From positions 1,481,001-1,545,000 of the forward strand of contig NC_061804.1 of assembly GCF_021462225.1 (NCBI RefSeq): a stretch of 64,000 nt of DNA, in the 5' to 3' direction. Below are positions 21,701 to 33,352 of the stretch, piece after piece. The stretch's first letter is position 1, and each line of letters begins with the position of its first letter. The translations under genes were made by a program, and so were the position numbers. Under the pieces are notes generated by a model that was not told the DNA's origin, did not search any database, and saw only the letters and a list, made by a program, of their open reading frames with translations. The stretch comes from Girardinichthys multiradiatus. Its lineage: Eukaryota > Chordata > Actinopteri > Cyprinodontiformes > Goodeidae.

Positions 21701-24700
21701 GGGATGAAGTGTTCCCCCTGAAGAAGCTGTATGCCCTGGATGTTCGGGTCAACTCTCTGGACCCGGCATGGCCCATCAAGCCGCTGCCGCCCAACATCAA
21801 CTCCAGCATCCACGTCAACCCCAGGTTTCTAAAGCAGGTGTGTGTCGCAAACGCAACACGGCGAGGGTGTGAGGGCTCCACCAGTTTGAGAAGCAGCAGC
21901 TGAGAGATAAACTGCAGGTTCTACAGAAATGCTGGTGGGATCGCTCACACGGCCCGGTCTTTGTCCGGTACTGACAGTCTAAAACTTTATATTGACCTGC
22001 TGCTGTTCACAGAAATGACTTTTTAGAGAAGGCAAAACTGGGAACCATCAGCACCAGAAGACATCTGCTGTGGTATCTTTAGGTTCTGATGTGTTTTGGA
22101 CTACACATCTAGGTTTTCCTAGATGTAAAATAAATTCTATGGGTTCGTTCAGGTGCTAGAACCTTGCTGAAAGTTTAATTTGACATGTTGAGCTGAAGCT
22201 GCTCGTTTCCCAGACTGCAGGTTTGAATTTGAACCTCCTGCAGCTCTGAGCTTCATGTGATCTGCTTCCAGTTTATTAAATAAGAGCCGTGGTGACCGCT
22301 TCAACGGTGTGATTTCATATTTATAAGTTTTAACAGGGAAACGATGAAATGTGAAGCCATATACAAGAAATATTCATAACATGACCTGCTGTATTTTAAC
22401 CTCTGAAATGTCAGGTAAAAAGCCGTCTGCATTCAGATCCATTTGATTTCTGTTAGTTTTTCTTTCCTCATGTTTGCAGATTTAGCTGCTCTTTGGGAAA
22501 AATGGGAAGACATTTTGAAAGTGTTTCAACACCAAGGATCATGATGAAATGGAGACATTTGGACAAAATACCAAAGATTTAGTTTTAAATTACTTAAAAT
22601 TAAAATTCTTTCAAATACGCCGACTAACCCATAGCATGCCACACCTCTAAAAGACTTCAGATTAAAAGAACAAATGTCCAACTAGCTGAGTGTTAAATTA
22701 TATTAAATTACACCTTAAATGTGTTAATAAGTCATTAATTATTATTACTACTGTTATTACAGGATGTTAGTCATTTACTGTTCTCTATGAAACTGTGATT
22801 CCAGGAGCAGAAAGTTTGTGGAAATAAAACCCAAATGTTGGTGTTACAGAACCTGCATCAGAGGCAGGTGTTGGTTGGTTATTGGGCAATGGAGTCACAT
22901 GACTGCTGACAAAAACCCATCAACGTTACATTCAGCTGACGATGTTTTAAAATATTAAACGGTAGTTTCTAAAAAGTGAATTATGAAGTCATTTGTTGGC
23001 TTTAAACTGACTTAAATTCTAGATATATGGGAACATTTTTCTCGGAGAATGTTTGATTTAATGAGCTGAAGTGAAATCATCATAAATGATCCTGGAGGTT
23101 CTGGATTTGTTCGTCTGTAGAAACTTGAGTCTCGGACTGTAGGTTGAGTGGTTTGAGTTTGTGAAGGAAGATCTACCCGGACGTTTAGAACCTCAGTTCC
23201 TGGGACCTTTTTCCAGAGGAGTCCTCGGTGATTTCCGAAATGCCACACTGTTCTAACCAAAGTGAAACGGGTCAGAATGGGCCATTAAACCAAAACATTA
23301 ACACACAGACGTGGAAATAAAACCGATTAAAATCCAGTCGTTTCCTTTTTAGTCAAACCTTTAAACTTCCTTGTCTTGTTTTCAGTCTGAGGAGAAGGCC
23401 TCTCCACAGCCGGTCCCAGCCAAGCCTGCACCCGTGGCCCCGGCCCCTCAGGTGGCCCCGGCCACCACCCCATCCAGCCTGACCCAGGAACAGCTGATCC
23501 GACAGCAGTTGTTGGCCAAACAGAAGCAGCTTCTTGAGCTCCAACAGAAGAAGATCGAGCTGGAGCTAGAGCAGACCAAAGCACAGCTGGTAGGACAGGT
23601 CCGGATCTGAATCCACATCTGTCCATCAGTGGACGCTTTGAATGGTTTTGTTTTTAGATGTGTGTTTCAGAGCTAGACATGATAGTCTGAGGTTTATGTG
23701 AAGTTGATGCTGAAGCAGGTCTGAGCAGCATTTTTGTGTCTGCAGGGCGGATTGGTGATGCCACCATCATCTACGGTGCCCACTCCGGCAGAATCCAGCA
23801 CTGCACAGAGACCCGGCAACCAAAATCCTCCAGGTATCCGGCCCTGGATCCCTCCCCAGCCTCCGACCGACTCAAAATCATCTACCAGAGATCCCCGTCT
23901 GAACCGCAGCGGCCCCCCAGGTTTGCCCCATCTCAAAGAACACCCAACTGCCAAGAGGGAGAGCCCCCATCCACCTGGGGGCCCTGTTGTCACCACAGAG
24001 AAGAAGGTGCTGGAGAAATCCCCCCGGCTGGACAAGGCCAGGACCCCCAGGAAAGATGTTTTAGAAGACAAGTTAAAGTCAAAGTCTCCATCTCCACTGG
24101 CCAAAGGGTTGCAAAGTAAAAGCAAACAGGCAGAGGTTGAGAACCCAAAATCCATCGAGGCCATAAAGAAGGACCCCAGGCTCAAGAAGCGACTGCAGGA
24201 GAAGACGGGAGAGGTCAAAGATGACGAGCTAAAGGAGAAGAAACGATGCATCGACAAGAAGGAACGAGAGGAGGCTTCACGGAGACCAGAGCTTCTGAGG
24301 TCCAACAAAGCCAAGTCAGTAAACGGCTTGATGGCCAAACACGACTACATGGAATCCAGCGACAAGGCCGACCTCAAAGCCGGAGGCAACGGCCGCAGGA
24401 AACGCACCTGCTCACGGTCCCGCTCACGGTCCCCCGCTGTCTCCCCAAAAAGGAAGGATCGGCGTTCACCCAAAAGCCACACCCGGAGCAGCTCCCTGTC
24501 CCCGTCTCACAAGCCCGGAAAACCCCGGAGGGTCCGCGGTGACGACCCACAGCATGGCAAACTGGGTCGAGAAGACAGGCCTGCCCCTAAAAAGATTCAG
24601 TCAGAGAGCAGGAGGCCGAAGAGGCCGCAGGAGGACCGTCAGTCCAGGGAGTCTCATTCCCCACGAGGTCATGACAGCGGAGGCAAGGAGACGAAGGAGT

Positions 24701-27700
24701 CTCTTCACCGCTGGAGGAGCGGCTGGGAGGAGAACAAACAGTGAGTCCGCTTTTCAGAACCGTTGTGTTTTTAAGTCTTTGATTCAAGAAGAAGGAGAGT
24801 AGCAGCTTTGTTTCAGGTCATCAGGCTAATTTTCATATCAGACAACGATGATCTCAGTAAATATAAAATATTATTTGATTTATTATGGGAAAACCAACTG
24901 GGGCAATTGTGAAAAAGTAATCACTCCCCTTGTTAAACCATTGATTTACCACATTTTTGGGGGTTTCGGTTTCACAAGCCACATCCAGGCCTGATTACAG
25001 CCAGACCCACAGAATCAAAAAATTCTGTGGGTCTGCCTCCTGACCCAATCTCCAGTGTGGTTGAAACACATCAATTTGATATTATTTTTGATCTGAAACA
25101 TTTTAATGTGACTAAAAAGCAAAAACAGCAGAAATCTGGTTGGTATGAATGAGGCATCTCAGGTTGTGTGAAGGGAAACCAGCGCCGCAGGTCCGTTTTA
25201 CATCACGTTTTTCCCATTTTTCAGCATGAAGCTGCCGGAGGACTCCCACACAAAGTCTGGACCTCCGAGACACAAACCACACAGCACCCCAACTCGTCCC
25301 AGCACCCCCAGAAACCAGAAGATTCGCCTCAGTGTGGATGCCAACCTGCAGATACCTGAAGTCCTCAACTCCGCCTCCAAGAAGGACCTGCTGAGGAGGG
25401 TGCGTTCAAGAACTCCGTTAACCCAGGTTTCCTGCTTCGTCTGTTCCTATAAAAATGGTTCTCTGTGTTTTGTAGGCCAGCAAGCGTCTGGAGAGCGGGG
25501 AGATTTCCCAGGAGGACTTCCTGAACATGGCCCACCAAATCAAACATTTCTTCCAGTATCAGGAGGAGAAGCAGCAGCGCTCGGAGAACTGGGAGGACCC
25601 TGGAGATTTCTCCATTAAGAAGCAGTCTCTGCTGAACACACCCCATGAAGCCATGGACGCCGCAGAGCTGTCATACTATGAGCACAAGTCCAAGCTGAGG
25701 AAGACGCAGGTCAACCACAGAGTCACAGGCGATGATGGGCAGGAGACTTCAGAGGATGGTGGGGAAATAAGACAAGGCGAGAAGCTGGGAGGTAGCCGGA
25801 GCGCCGGACACCCTTCGTTGCACGCGTACAGTCGACCGCTGCAAGACCGAACAGGTGAGCTGAGGAACACCTTGAGACACCTGCAGGTAGGATGTTGGTC
25901 TCCTGTTAGAAATTTTGTTACTGATGCTTTTCATGACCTGCAGGAGAAAGGAGGAGCAAGGAGCGAGATGAACCGCGACCCCCGCTTGCCCCCATGGTTG
26001 AAGAGTACAACCATGGTAAAGAGTTCCCCAAGCTGAAGTCTCTTCCAGGTCTCCGCTTCAGGAGGAGAGTGGACCCCGGAGAGTCCAGTAAGTCCTAAAT
26101 ACCAGTGGCAAGGTTCCAGTTCACTCAGACTGGTTTTTTGATTTGTTGTCTTTGTCCACAGAGAGGTCAGAGGTCAGGGTTTGGAGCTATGAGTCAGGGA
26201 GGCTACAGCAGGGTTAGGAACCAGATCACACACCATTCATGAACCCTCAGTTTGAGCTTCAGGGGTTTGTGGTAGTTGTAGTCTGTGTCAGGTTGTAGAG
26301 AAGCAGCCCTCTGTAGTGTCCGTCTCTGGTGTTGTGTTTAAGGGTCTGCAGGAGCTTCAGGATTCTTCAGTGTCTTCTCGCCTTGTTATGTTTTCCAGGT
26401 GAACGGGAGTGGACCTCGCCGCTGACAGAGCGGCAGCTTTACGATGAACGTGAGGAGCACAAGAGCGGCTATGATGCTCCACGGAGATACTGCCCGGCTG
26501 ACACACGCAGGCAGGATGGACCCTCTCCTTCTACCGGGGCCCACAGGAGCTCTCCGGCTCCAGTCGGATTGGAGGCTCCGGCCCCTCGCTTTGAACGGGA
26601 ACGCCTGTCGCCTCTGCATCAGAAAGACTTGGCAGACATGAGTCCAGTCCCTCGTTTTGAAAGTCCCAACAGTGAACACTCGGACGAGGGGCCCATCGAT
26701 GTCCCCCCTCCACATCCTCCTCATGAAGGAGGACACCCTCCCTCACGTTACAGCGGCCCCAGTCACATGGGCCCCTCCAGGCCACACCACCCGGGCTGGT
26801 ATGAAGGCGGGGGCCCTGGGCGTTTTGAGGAGCCACAATTTGATGGCCCTCACCACCCAGGGCCCGGCAGGTTTGATGGTGGGGAGCCGCCTCATCATAA
26901 CCTGTCCGAAAGGACTGAGAGCTCTGGGCCCCATGAGGGACTCCGAATGGTAATGAGAGGAGGAGGAGATGGAATAGGACCGCTTGAAGGGCCTCCACAG
27001 GGACCCAACAGGTTTGGTGGCCCTATAGGCCAACAGCAGCCAGTTAGGTTTGAGGGACAAATGGGGGGCCCTGGTCACTTGGAGGGCCCACTGCAGCGTT
27101 TTGATGGGCCAGGGCACTTCAATAATATGGGTCCTGGTCCAATGGGCTTCCAGCAGCAGCGGTCCCTCCGCTTTGAAGGCCCCAATAATCAGATGGGTCC
27201 AATAAGGTTCGATGGCCCCAGTCGCTTTGAGGGTCCTGGACCAGGTCCCAGGTTTGACGTACCTGGTGGGCCCCATCAGCCTGGGCCCCCACGCTTTGAT
27301 TACCCTCCTGGCCAGCAGGGGCCCCCCAGGTTTCCTCCGCAACCCAACCTTCAGCTCCCTATGCAGCCGATGGCCCCACCCATCTACGACAACCCCATAA
27401 CCCCCCAGCAGAACTTTGGCATGGCCCCCCAGCGGTTCCCAGAGCCTATGAACCCACAGTTCCCTCCCGGACCAAACATGCTGCCGGCAGGAAACTTCAG
27501 CATGCAGCCAGCACCATTCAGCCAACCGGGCCCCGGTCCCTTCTACAACCCTGCAGCTCCTGCCATTGGCATGCAGCAGCCGGTAAGTCTGCTTCTGTCC
27601 TGCCTGGCCCATCTGCTCTGAGAGTCTGGGCTTTTCCCGGGCTTTTCTGTGTTTGTACTGAAGCTGCTCTGCTCTTCCAGGTGAACATGATGGGAAACAT

Positions 27701-30700
27701 GAACCAGTCCTTCCTTCCTCAGAACCCAGTGCCTTTCGGACAGCAGAGTACGTATCTGTACCAGCGATTAACCTGTGATCACAGCTGTTGCTAGATCAGT
27801 TCCCTGCAGGTCCATTTGTTCTGCCACAGACTCTGCGTCTGTGATGGAAAACAGGAAGTGATGTCATCAATCAGAGTAGGAAGCTCTAACAGATGTTTGT
27901 GTTGCTGCAGCTCCTCAGGTCGCCCCTCAAGAGAACCACTTCGGTCAGGTTGATGTCAACGACCTGCTGTCCAAACTGATCTCCAACGGAATCATCAAAC
28001 CGCCGTCGCAGACGGACTCTTCGCAGACCGCCAGTGGTCAGTTAGCCAATCAGAAGCTGCCGCAGACGCTCTAAAAGATAAAAGATGATCTAAGACTTCT
28101 GTCTCCTTTCAGAAACGTCTTCCACGGTACCTGCTCCAGCCGGACCTGTGGAGGAGGAGGAAGAGGAGGAGCCGGAGGTGGAGGAGGAGGAAGACCTGCC
28201 AGACCTCACCAGTTTCAGCGTTGAGAACATGAAGCAGTGAGTTCAGACATCAGCTTCTGGTTCAGACATGTCCATCAGCATGTGTCCAGCTGGAGTTCAA
28301 GCTTCCTTCAGCTGCAGGAGCAGAAATAATGTTTCCAGTGTGAATATTCAGCCTGCACGGATCAGAACCAATTTAACCCAAAGTTAAAGATGTAAAATAG
28401 ACTCCAAACCAGCAATACCTGTGCTCCCTGAACGCAGCACGCAGTTCAATAAAACTTGAAGAAAATGTTTGCGCTGCTGTCCATCCCTCGGTCCTCTGAC
28501 TCTCCGTCCCTCTTGTCTCCTCCTGCAGGCGGTATGAGAGCGTGGTGACCAAGCTGTACTCAGGGAATCAGTGCTGCCTCTGCAGCATGCGCTTCACCAC
28601 CACCCAGACCGACATGTACGCCGACCACCTGGACTGGCACTTCAGGCAGAACCACGCTGGGAAGGTGGCCAGCAAGAAGGTGACACACCGGCGCTGGTAC
28701 TACAGCCTGACGGTGAGATCGCACACAGCTGCGTTAAAAAGCCTCAACCTGTCATCTTCATTTTATCCAAATCAGTCTGGTCCGAGCTGGTGTTTAGACC
28801 CGTCTGCTTGTGTCCACTAGGACTGGATCGAGTTTGAGGAGATCGCGGACCTGGAGGAGCGAGCCAAGAGTCAGTTCTTCGAGAAGGAGAACGAAGAGGA
28901 GGTGCAGAAGAACCAGGCGGCCGCCAAGGAGAAGGAGTTCCAGAGCGTCCGAGCCACCAAGGACCAAGTGGGAGAGGTGAGCTGGTTAGGTTGTCCACTA
29001 GGTGGCAGCACCCATTGATAAAGGAACTGTAACGCAACAAAAACTGATCAGAAGACAACAGGAAGTAAAATCCCAAAACTGAGATGGCTCATCTGTGGTT
29101 CCAATGATCCACATCATTCCAACTGTTCTGGTCTGACCCATAAAGGATTTGTTCAGTGTTCTTCCACTGCTTCATCATTCCCAATGACCCAGCACATGGT
29201 TCTGACCTTTCCTCAATTCGGTATCATCAGTCCAGTTTCCATGGAAACATTCTCAAAATCTGTTCTAATCCTAGCTTCTGATTGGCTGCTTATTGAGCCT
29301 GTAGGATCTTCTCTAGCCAGAGACGGAAAGGCTGTGAGAACCTTCAATGCCTGTTCTGCTGGACCCACCTCTGGACCTGGGCTGGGACAGAAATCTGACT
29401 GGGTTTTCAAACTCCAGGTGTCTGATTCCAGTATGGGTGCACTGGTCAATCGGCGCTGATTTCCCAACTTTGGGGGACCGGTGACCGGCTGATGATTCTA
29501 TGTGAAACGGATCTTTTCCCCCGGACCTTCCAACTTGTCCGACTTGTTTTGTTTCTTTTTAAAATGTGAAAAATTAAAAACGAAAGTGACTGCAATGCTG
29601 TAAACGTTTCATTTATATTTGAGAGCACCGCCTTGTGGGCCGTTCAAACAAGTTTCACGGGTTTTTGTTCAATGTTTTTTCTGTGAAATGAGATTTGAAC
29701 ATTGAAGGTGTGTTGTGACCTTTAACACCTGACAGTGTCACTTGCTAAGAAAATCGGCAACGACCAGAATCGGCAGATCGGTAATCAGTGATTAGTCAGA
29801 AAACTGCAGTCGGTGCACCCCTAGTTTCTAGAACCGATTCAGAGCTTCTGTTGAGTCCAAACAACTAGAGTTGTTCTGAATGTTGAGGAGAAATTTGAGT
29901 CCGGAATCAGAACTTTTCCTGCTGCTGGTTTTGGAACAGGGTTATAGCTGGATTCTGGGTTGTTTACTGGGTCTGGACTGGGTTTGTTAAAGCAAGAACC
30001 CGGATGTCTGTTTTTCTCCAAGCTGCCTTTTAAAGCGTCCTGAGCGAACTGGGATAAACTCTGACAGGAATGATGAAACTGGTTCTGACTGGTCTTTTTT
30101 TCTCTGCAGTTGTGTGAAATCTGCCAGGAGCCGTTTGAGACCTACTGGGTGGAGGAAGAGGAGGACTGGTTCCTGAAGAACGCCGTCAGAGTTGATGACA
30201 AGGTGAGGCTCCGCCCCCTCCTCTGCTCCCTTCCATCCCCAGCAGGAAGTCGAGGCGGGGTTCCCACATAGGAAGTTTAATCGGATCATTTTATATTAGT
30301 TGATATTTAGATGATGCCTTTTTGTTCACCTGGTTTCTAACAGATCAATCAAAACGGGTCATTTCAGTGTTAATGGCCTCTAGAACGGACCCCGGGTTCT
30401 AGACCTGGGTTCAGTTTAGATGCCAAATAAAGGATTCCTGATCACAAACTGGGATTTAAGGGATGTGCATTTAATCTGGAATATACCCGTCCAGATTTTT
30501 CTGATATTATTGTCCAGATCCAACATAAAATTGTGAAATATCCCTTTAAAACACAGCAGAATCCGAGGCCCGATTCGGCCTGGCTTGGTTTTATTTGTGT
30601 AAAAAAATCCAACTTTACGCGGTAAATGTTCTGTTCTCAAATGTCCAGAACAACAAACCTGAACATTTTAGAGATGAGAACCCGATAGGGACAATGTGCA

Positions 30701-31068
30701 GATGTGACCCGTTTGTTGTGTCTCCACAGAACTTCCACCCCGCCTGCTTCGAGGATTATAAAAATGTGAGTGAACTCGGTCCGACTCTTCTTCAGTTTTC
30801 ATTTCTCCACGTTTTCCTCTTCATCATGTCCTTCTCGTCTCCTCAGACGTCTTCCTACCTGGACGTGACTCCGTCTCCCAGCAGGCTGCTGACGGAGCAC
30901 CCGCTGGGCGCCTTGGTGAAGACCGAAGAGGAGGAAGAGGAGGTCACTTCCTGTGAGGTGAAGCAGGAAGTTCAGAGTGATCCCTGCTGTGTTGCACAGC
31001 AGGAGGAGCCAGGTTCTACGGCTCAGGAGGTTTCAGCGGACTCTGCTCAGTCCGAGGACAAAGCGTGA
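18725..31068 (+). CDS. pcf11: PCF11, pre-mRNA cleavage complex 2 subunit (17 coding exons)
   Basis: PCF11 is part of cleavage factor II; it binds the RNA polymerase II C-terminal domain and drives 3'-end cleavage and transcription termination. Exons: 18725-18892, 21303-21428, 21655-21837, 23386-23589, 23746-24740, 25225-25399, 25476-25854, 25944-26087, 26399-27582, 27681-27747, 27911-28036, 28113-28236, 28529-28712, 28821-28976, 30110-30202, 30730-30765, 30847-31068; 4566 nt, 1521 aa (human about 1555). The CTD-interacting domain is at about residues 8-135 (LTFNSKPHINMLTILAEEN, DSIVKNVGGEYL, LDVRVNSLDPAWPIKPLPP). A QQLLAKQKQLLELQQKK coiled coil and an RS/K-rich exon 5 follow. Exon 9 (1184 nt) carries degenerate R-F-[DE]-G-P repeats. 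Two zinc motifs end the protein: C1307-x2-C1310-x14-H1325-x3-H1329 and C1407-x2-C1410...H1439-x2-C1442. ATG 18725 (aagATGG context) is preferred, though ATGs at 18650 and 18506 are in frame. Confidence 0.97.
20580..20596 (+). repeat. Poly(C) tract in PCF11 intron 1
   Basis: A run of about 15-16 cytosines interrupts otherwise mixed intron sequence. No coding or transposon context was seen around it. The remainder of this 2.4-kb intron (18893-21302) shows no recognised element apart from T-rich tracts near the exon 2 acceptor. Confidence 0.85.
24895..25142. mobile_element. Internally deleted Tc1-like element in PCF11 intron 5
   Basis: Left text 'gaaaaagtaatcactccccttgttaaacc' and right text 'ctgaaacattttaatgtgac' then 'aaaaagcaaaaacagcagaaatc' match the two end regions of a well-known fish Tc1 family, with the transposase removed. 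Within it, 25002-25035 forms a perfect hairpin. It is non-autonomous; the outermost terminal bases look lost. Confidence 0.65.
29432..29823. mobile_element. hAT-like miniature element in PCF11 intron 14
   Basis: The two ends are inverted relatives: tgggtgcactggtcaatcgg on the left and, from the right, aggggtgcaccgactgcag. 'gggtgcaccgat'-type termini are typical of fish hAT miniature elements. About 390 bp, no coding capacity. Confidence 0.6.
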
Positions 31069-31201
31069 CGTGGCGCTCCTCTTCGTCCCAGCGGGTCGAA
31101 GGTTTTTACGACTTAAATACATTTTGGTATTTGGATTGTTGCGTGGCCATTTCAGGGCTGCTGTTCTGTTCGCTGCCGGCTGTAAATGATTTAATTTATA
31201 C

Positions 31202-31207
31202 ATTAAA
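31202..31207 (+). terminator. Likely PCF11 poly(A) signal (ATTAAA)
   Basis: ATTAAA lies 134 nt after the stop codon and is followed by a T/GT-rich region (gtatttttggtaactctggtcttc), as expected for a cleavage site. Confidence 0.55.
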
Positions 31208-31229
31208 GTATTTTTGGTAACTCTGGTCT

Positions 31230-33350
31230 TCAGCTGCTGTTTGCTGCCAGTTTATTGGTTGGCTGCTTTGTTGAGTCATCACAGGTGTTGAAGGTAAGCA
31301 TCATCTGATTGGACGACTGAAGGCTCATGAGGCGTCTCTGAGGATCCGGTCGGCTTTTTTCTTTGGGTTTTCTTCAATAAACGAGTCTAAAAAGTTGTTT
31401 TGTGTGAATTCTGATTGATCCGACTCCTCGGTTCTATTGTCATTTAGGTTAAATCATAAAAAAATAAAGCTTCGGTGAATTTAAACTTCCTGTTCCCCTG
31501 TTTTTCTTTTCTATAGGATCCTTTTGGAAAACAAAATGTGTTTAACCAAAACTAAAAATATTAAAAAGATGTTGGAGCAAAACAGGAATGATTTAATCTG
31601 CCTTGTTTATCGTCTGTCCAACAGAAAATATTGACTGGATTAAATCAGAAATAAATAAAAAATGCCAGTTTTATGTGCAACAATTTCCAATAATTCAGTG
31701 AATATGAAAAGAATAGCTCTGCAAAATTAATCCCAGTTAAACTTTAAATGTCACTGATTTAACAACTCTTCCAGTCTCTTCACTTCTGACCCAGTAGAAC
31801 ATCTAATCTGAACCTTTACTGTGATCAGGAGGTGGAGCACTGGTGTCCTACAGCTACAGTCCTCTGAGGTCGGGTCCAGAAGAACTCCAGGAGGATTTTG
31901 ACCTGGTGCTCACCAGAACAGGAGAAAAGTGGAGGAAGAAGTAGATGAGGCAATGGAGGAGTGGAGATTTCCATGGAGATCAAAAATTGAGAATTTTGCA
32001 CGGTTGCAGGACCTCTTGATGTGTGAAGAGGTCCTGCCAGACTTTCCTCCTCCTCTCTTGACTCCAGGACCAACTCACGTCTCACTCAGAATCAGCAATC
32101 TGGGTTTGTGAAGGAACCACAGCCAGGACCTTCCTGGAAGGTCCTGTGTGGGACCAGTGTTCCAAATGTGGAGCACATGTATGCGAAACGGACCTTACCG
32201 TAATCTATGATGTATGCATGGAAAAAATCCCCGAAAAATACGAGAAACCTTTTTATTAAAATTTTATAAGAGGTACAGTTTTGGGACCTAAACCATAAAA
32301 ATGTAAATTTGTATAAAAAAATTCCCATTGCTCCAAAAATAATAATGCATCAAAATCAATCTTGTTATCAATTTTTGACTTAGTCAAGGCTGTACCACCT
32401 GCATCCAAAATATTCCACTTTAGTGTTAATTTTTTAGAAAATATTACATATTGTTTTAGGGTTTCAGGACAAAGAGGGCATACAAACAAAAGAATTTAAA
32501 AATATGAAAACTTTATATTTATTGATAGGTCTGAATCTGTTGGAAAGATTTAAATATTAAAGTTTTATTACACTTTTATAAGAGATACAATGAAGAGCCC
32601 TAAGGGTAAAAAGTGTATGTTCACAATAAAGGTTCCTGAAGGGTTAATGGAAACAAAGAGGAGAACCAGTTCACTTCAAAAACACTTTAATCAGGTGTTG
32701 AAGGCCTTATATGTATCATCTGACCTTTAGTGGGCTTAGGTAAACCCAAATGTTCTGAAACGGGTTCATTCCTTTTTATTTGATATTTCTGAAAAATTAA
32801 TTCATTTCATGTGTAGTTCTGGATGAAAAACAAAGTTTGTTTAGAGAAATAACGCCATGTTAGCTCTTTGCAACCAACTCCATTGTCATGACAACGTGCA
32901 GAATTTCTCAGGGTTCTGGTTGAAACAAGGGAATCCAGTAGCTGGTGCGATTCAAGCATATTAGAAGGTTTTGGGTTTGTTATTAAACTGATTTATTCAC
33001 TGAGTGGTTCTGACTGATCCAGGTGTGTTCATACCTGAACCGGACCTGTCTGGATGTTCTGAGCAGAACCCATCAAAAAGAAACCATCAGTACAGAAAAG
33101 AAGTAAAATCAGCTTTTTATGACATTTTAGAACAAGATAAATTGCTCCTGCTCCATGCGGCCACTAGAGGGCGACGTCACACACCATTCCAAAATAATCC
33201 AACTTCTTCTACGCATCAGGTCACAGAAACAAAGTCTTCCTCGCCTTCATTTGTTCTTCTGGGACGTTCTGACCCGCAATGTAACATCTTTGTTACTAAA
33301 ATACTAAGGAAGTATCGACTGGTGCTCTGGACCTGGTTCTGATGCTGATC
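31230..33350. other. Intergenic region between convergent PCF11 and CCDC90B
   Basis: Apart from a possible repeat at 32205-32645 I see no gene here. In human, ANKRD42 sits between PCF11 and CCDC90B, but no ankyrin-repeat coding text was found on either strand. Distal 3' UTR of either gene could extend into it: TTTATT at about 32992 would be an AATAAA on the minus strand for CCDC90B. Confidence 0.5.
32205..32645. repeat. Possible dispersed repeat, class unknown
   Basis: The AT-rich text 'ttgacttagtcaaggctgtaccacctgcatccaaaatattccac' up to 'ggttcctgaagggttaa' resembles a dispersed fish repeat I have a weak memory of. No terminal repeats or coding frame were seen, so the class is left open. Confidence 0.3.
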
Positions 33351-33352
33351 CG

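Noticed and set aside
23694..24338. A 214-codon minus-strand frame opposite PCF11 exon 5.
   Set aside because: It is the antisense shadow of a long, GC-biased coding exon with Ser/Arg-rich codons; it has no domain and no splice or promoter context.
26743..27612. A 289-codon minus-strand frame opposite PCF11 exon 9.
   Set aside because: Antisense of the Gly/Pro-rich repeat exon; long only because the sense codons (GGN, CCN) rarely create antisense stops.
31825..32085. Opposed frames in the PCF11-CCDC90B interval as remains of ANKRD42.
   Set aside because: No ankyrin-repeat pattern (such as TPLHxA) is visible on either strand.
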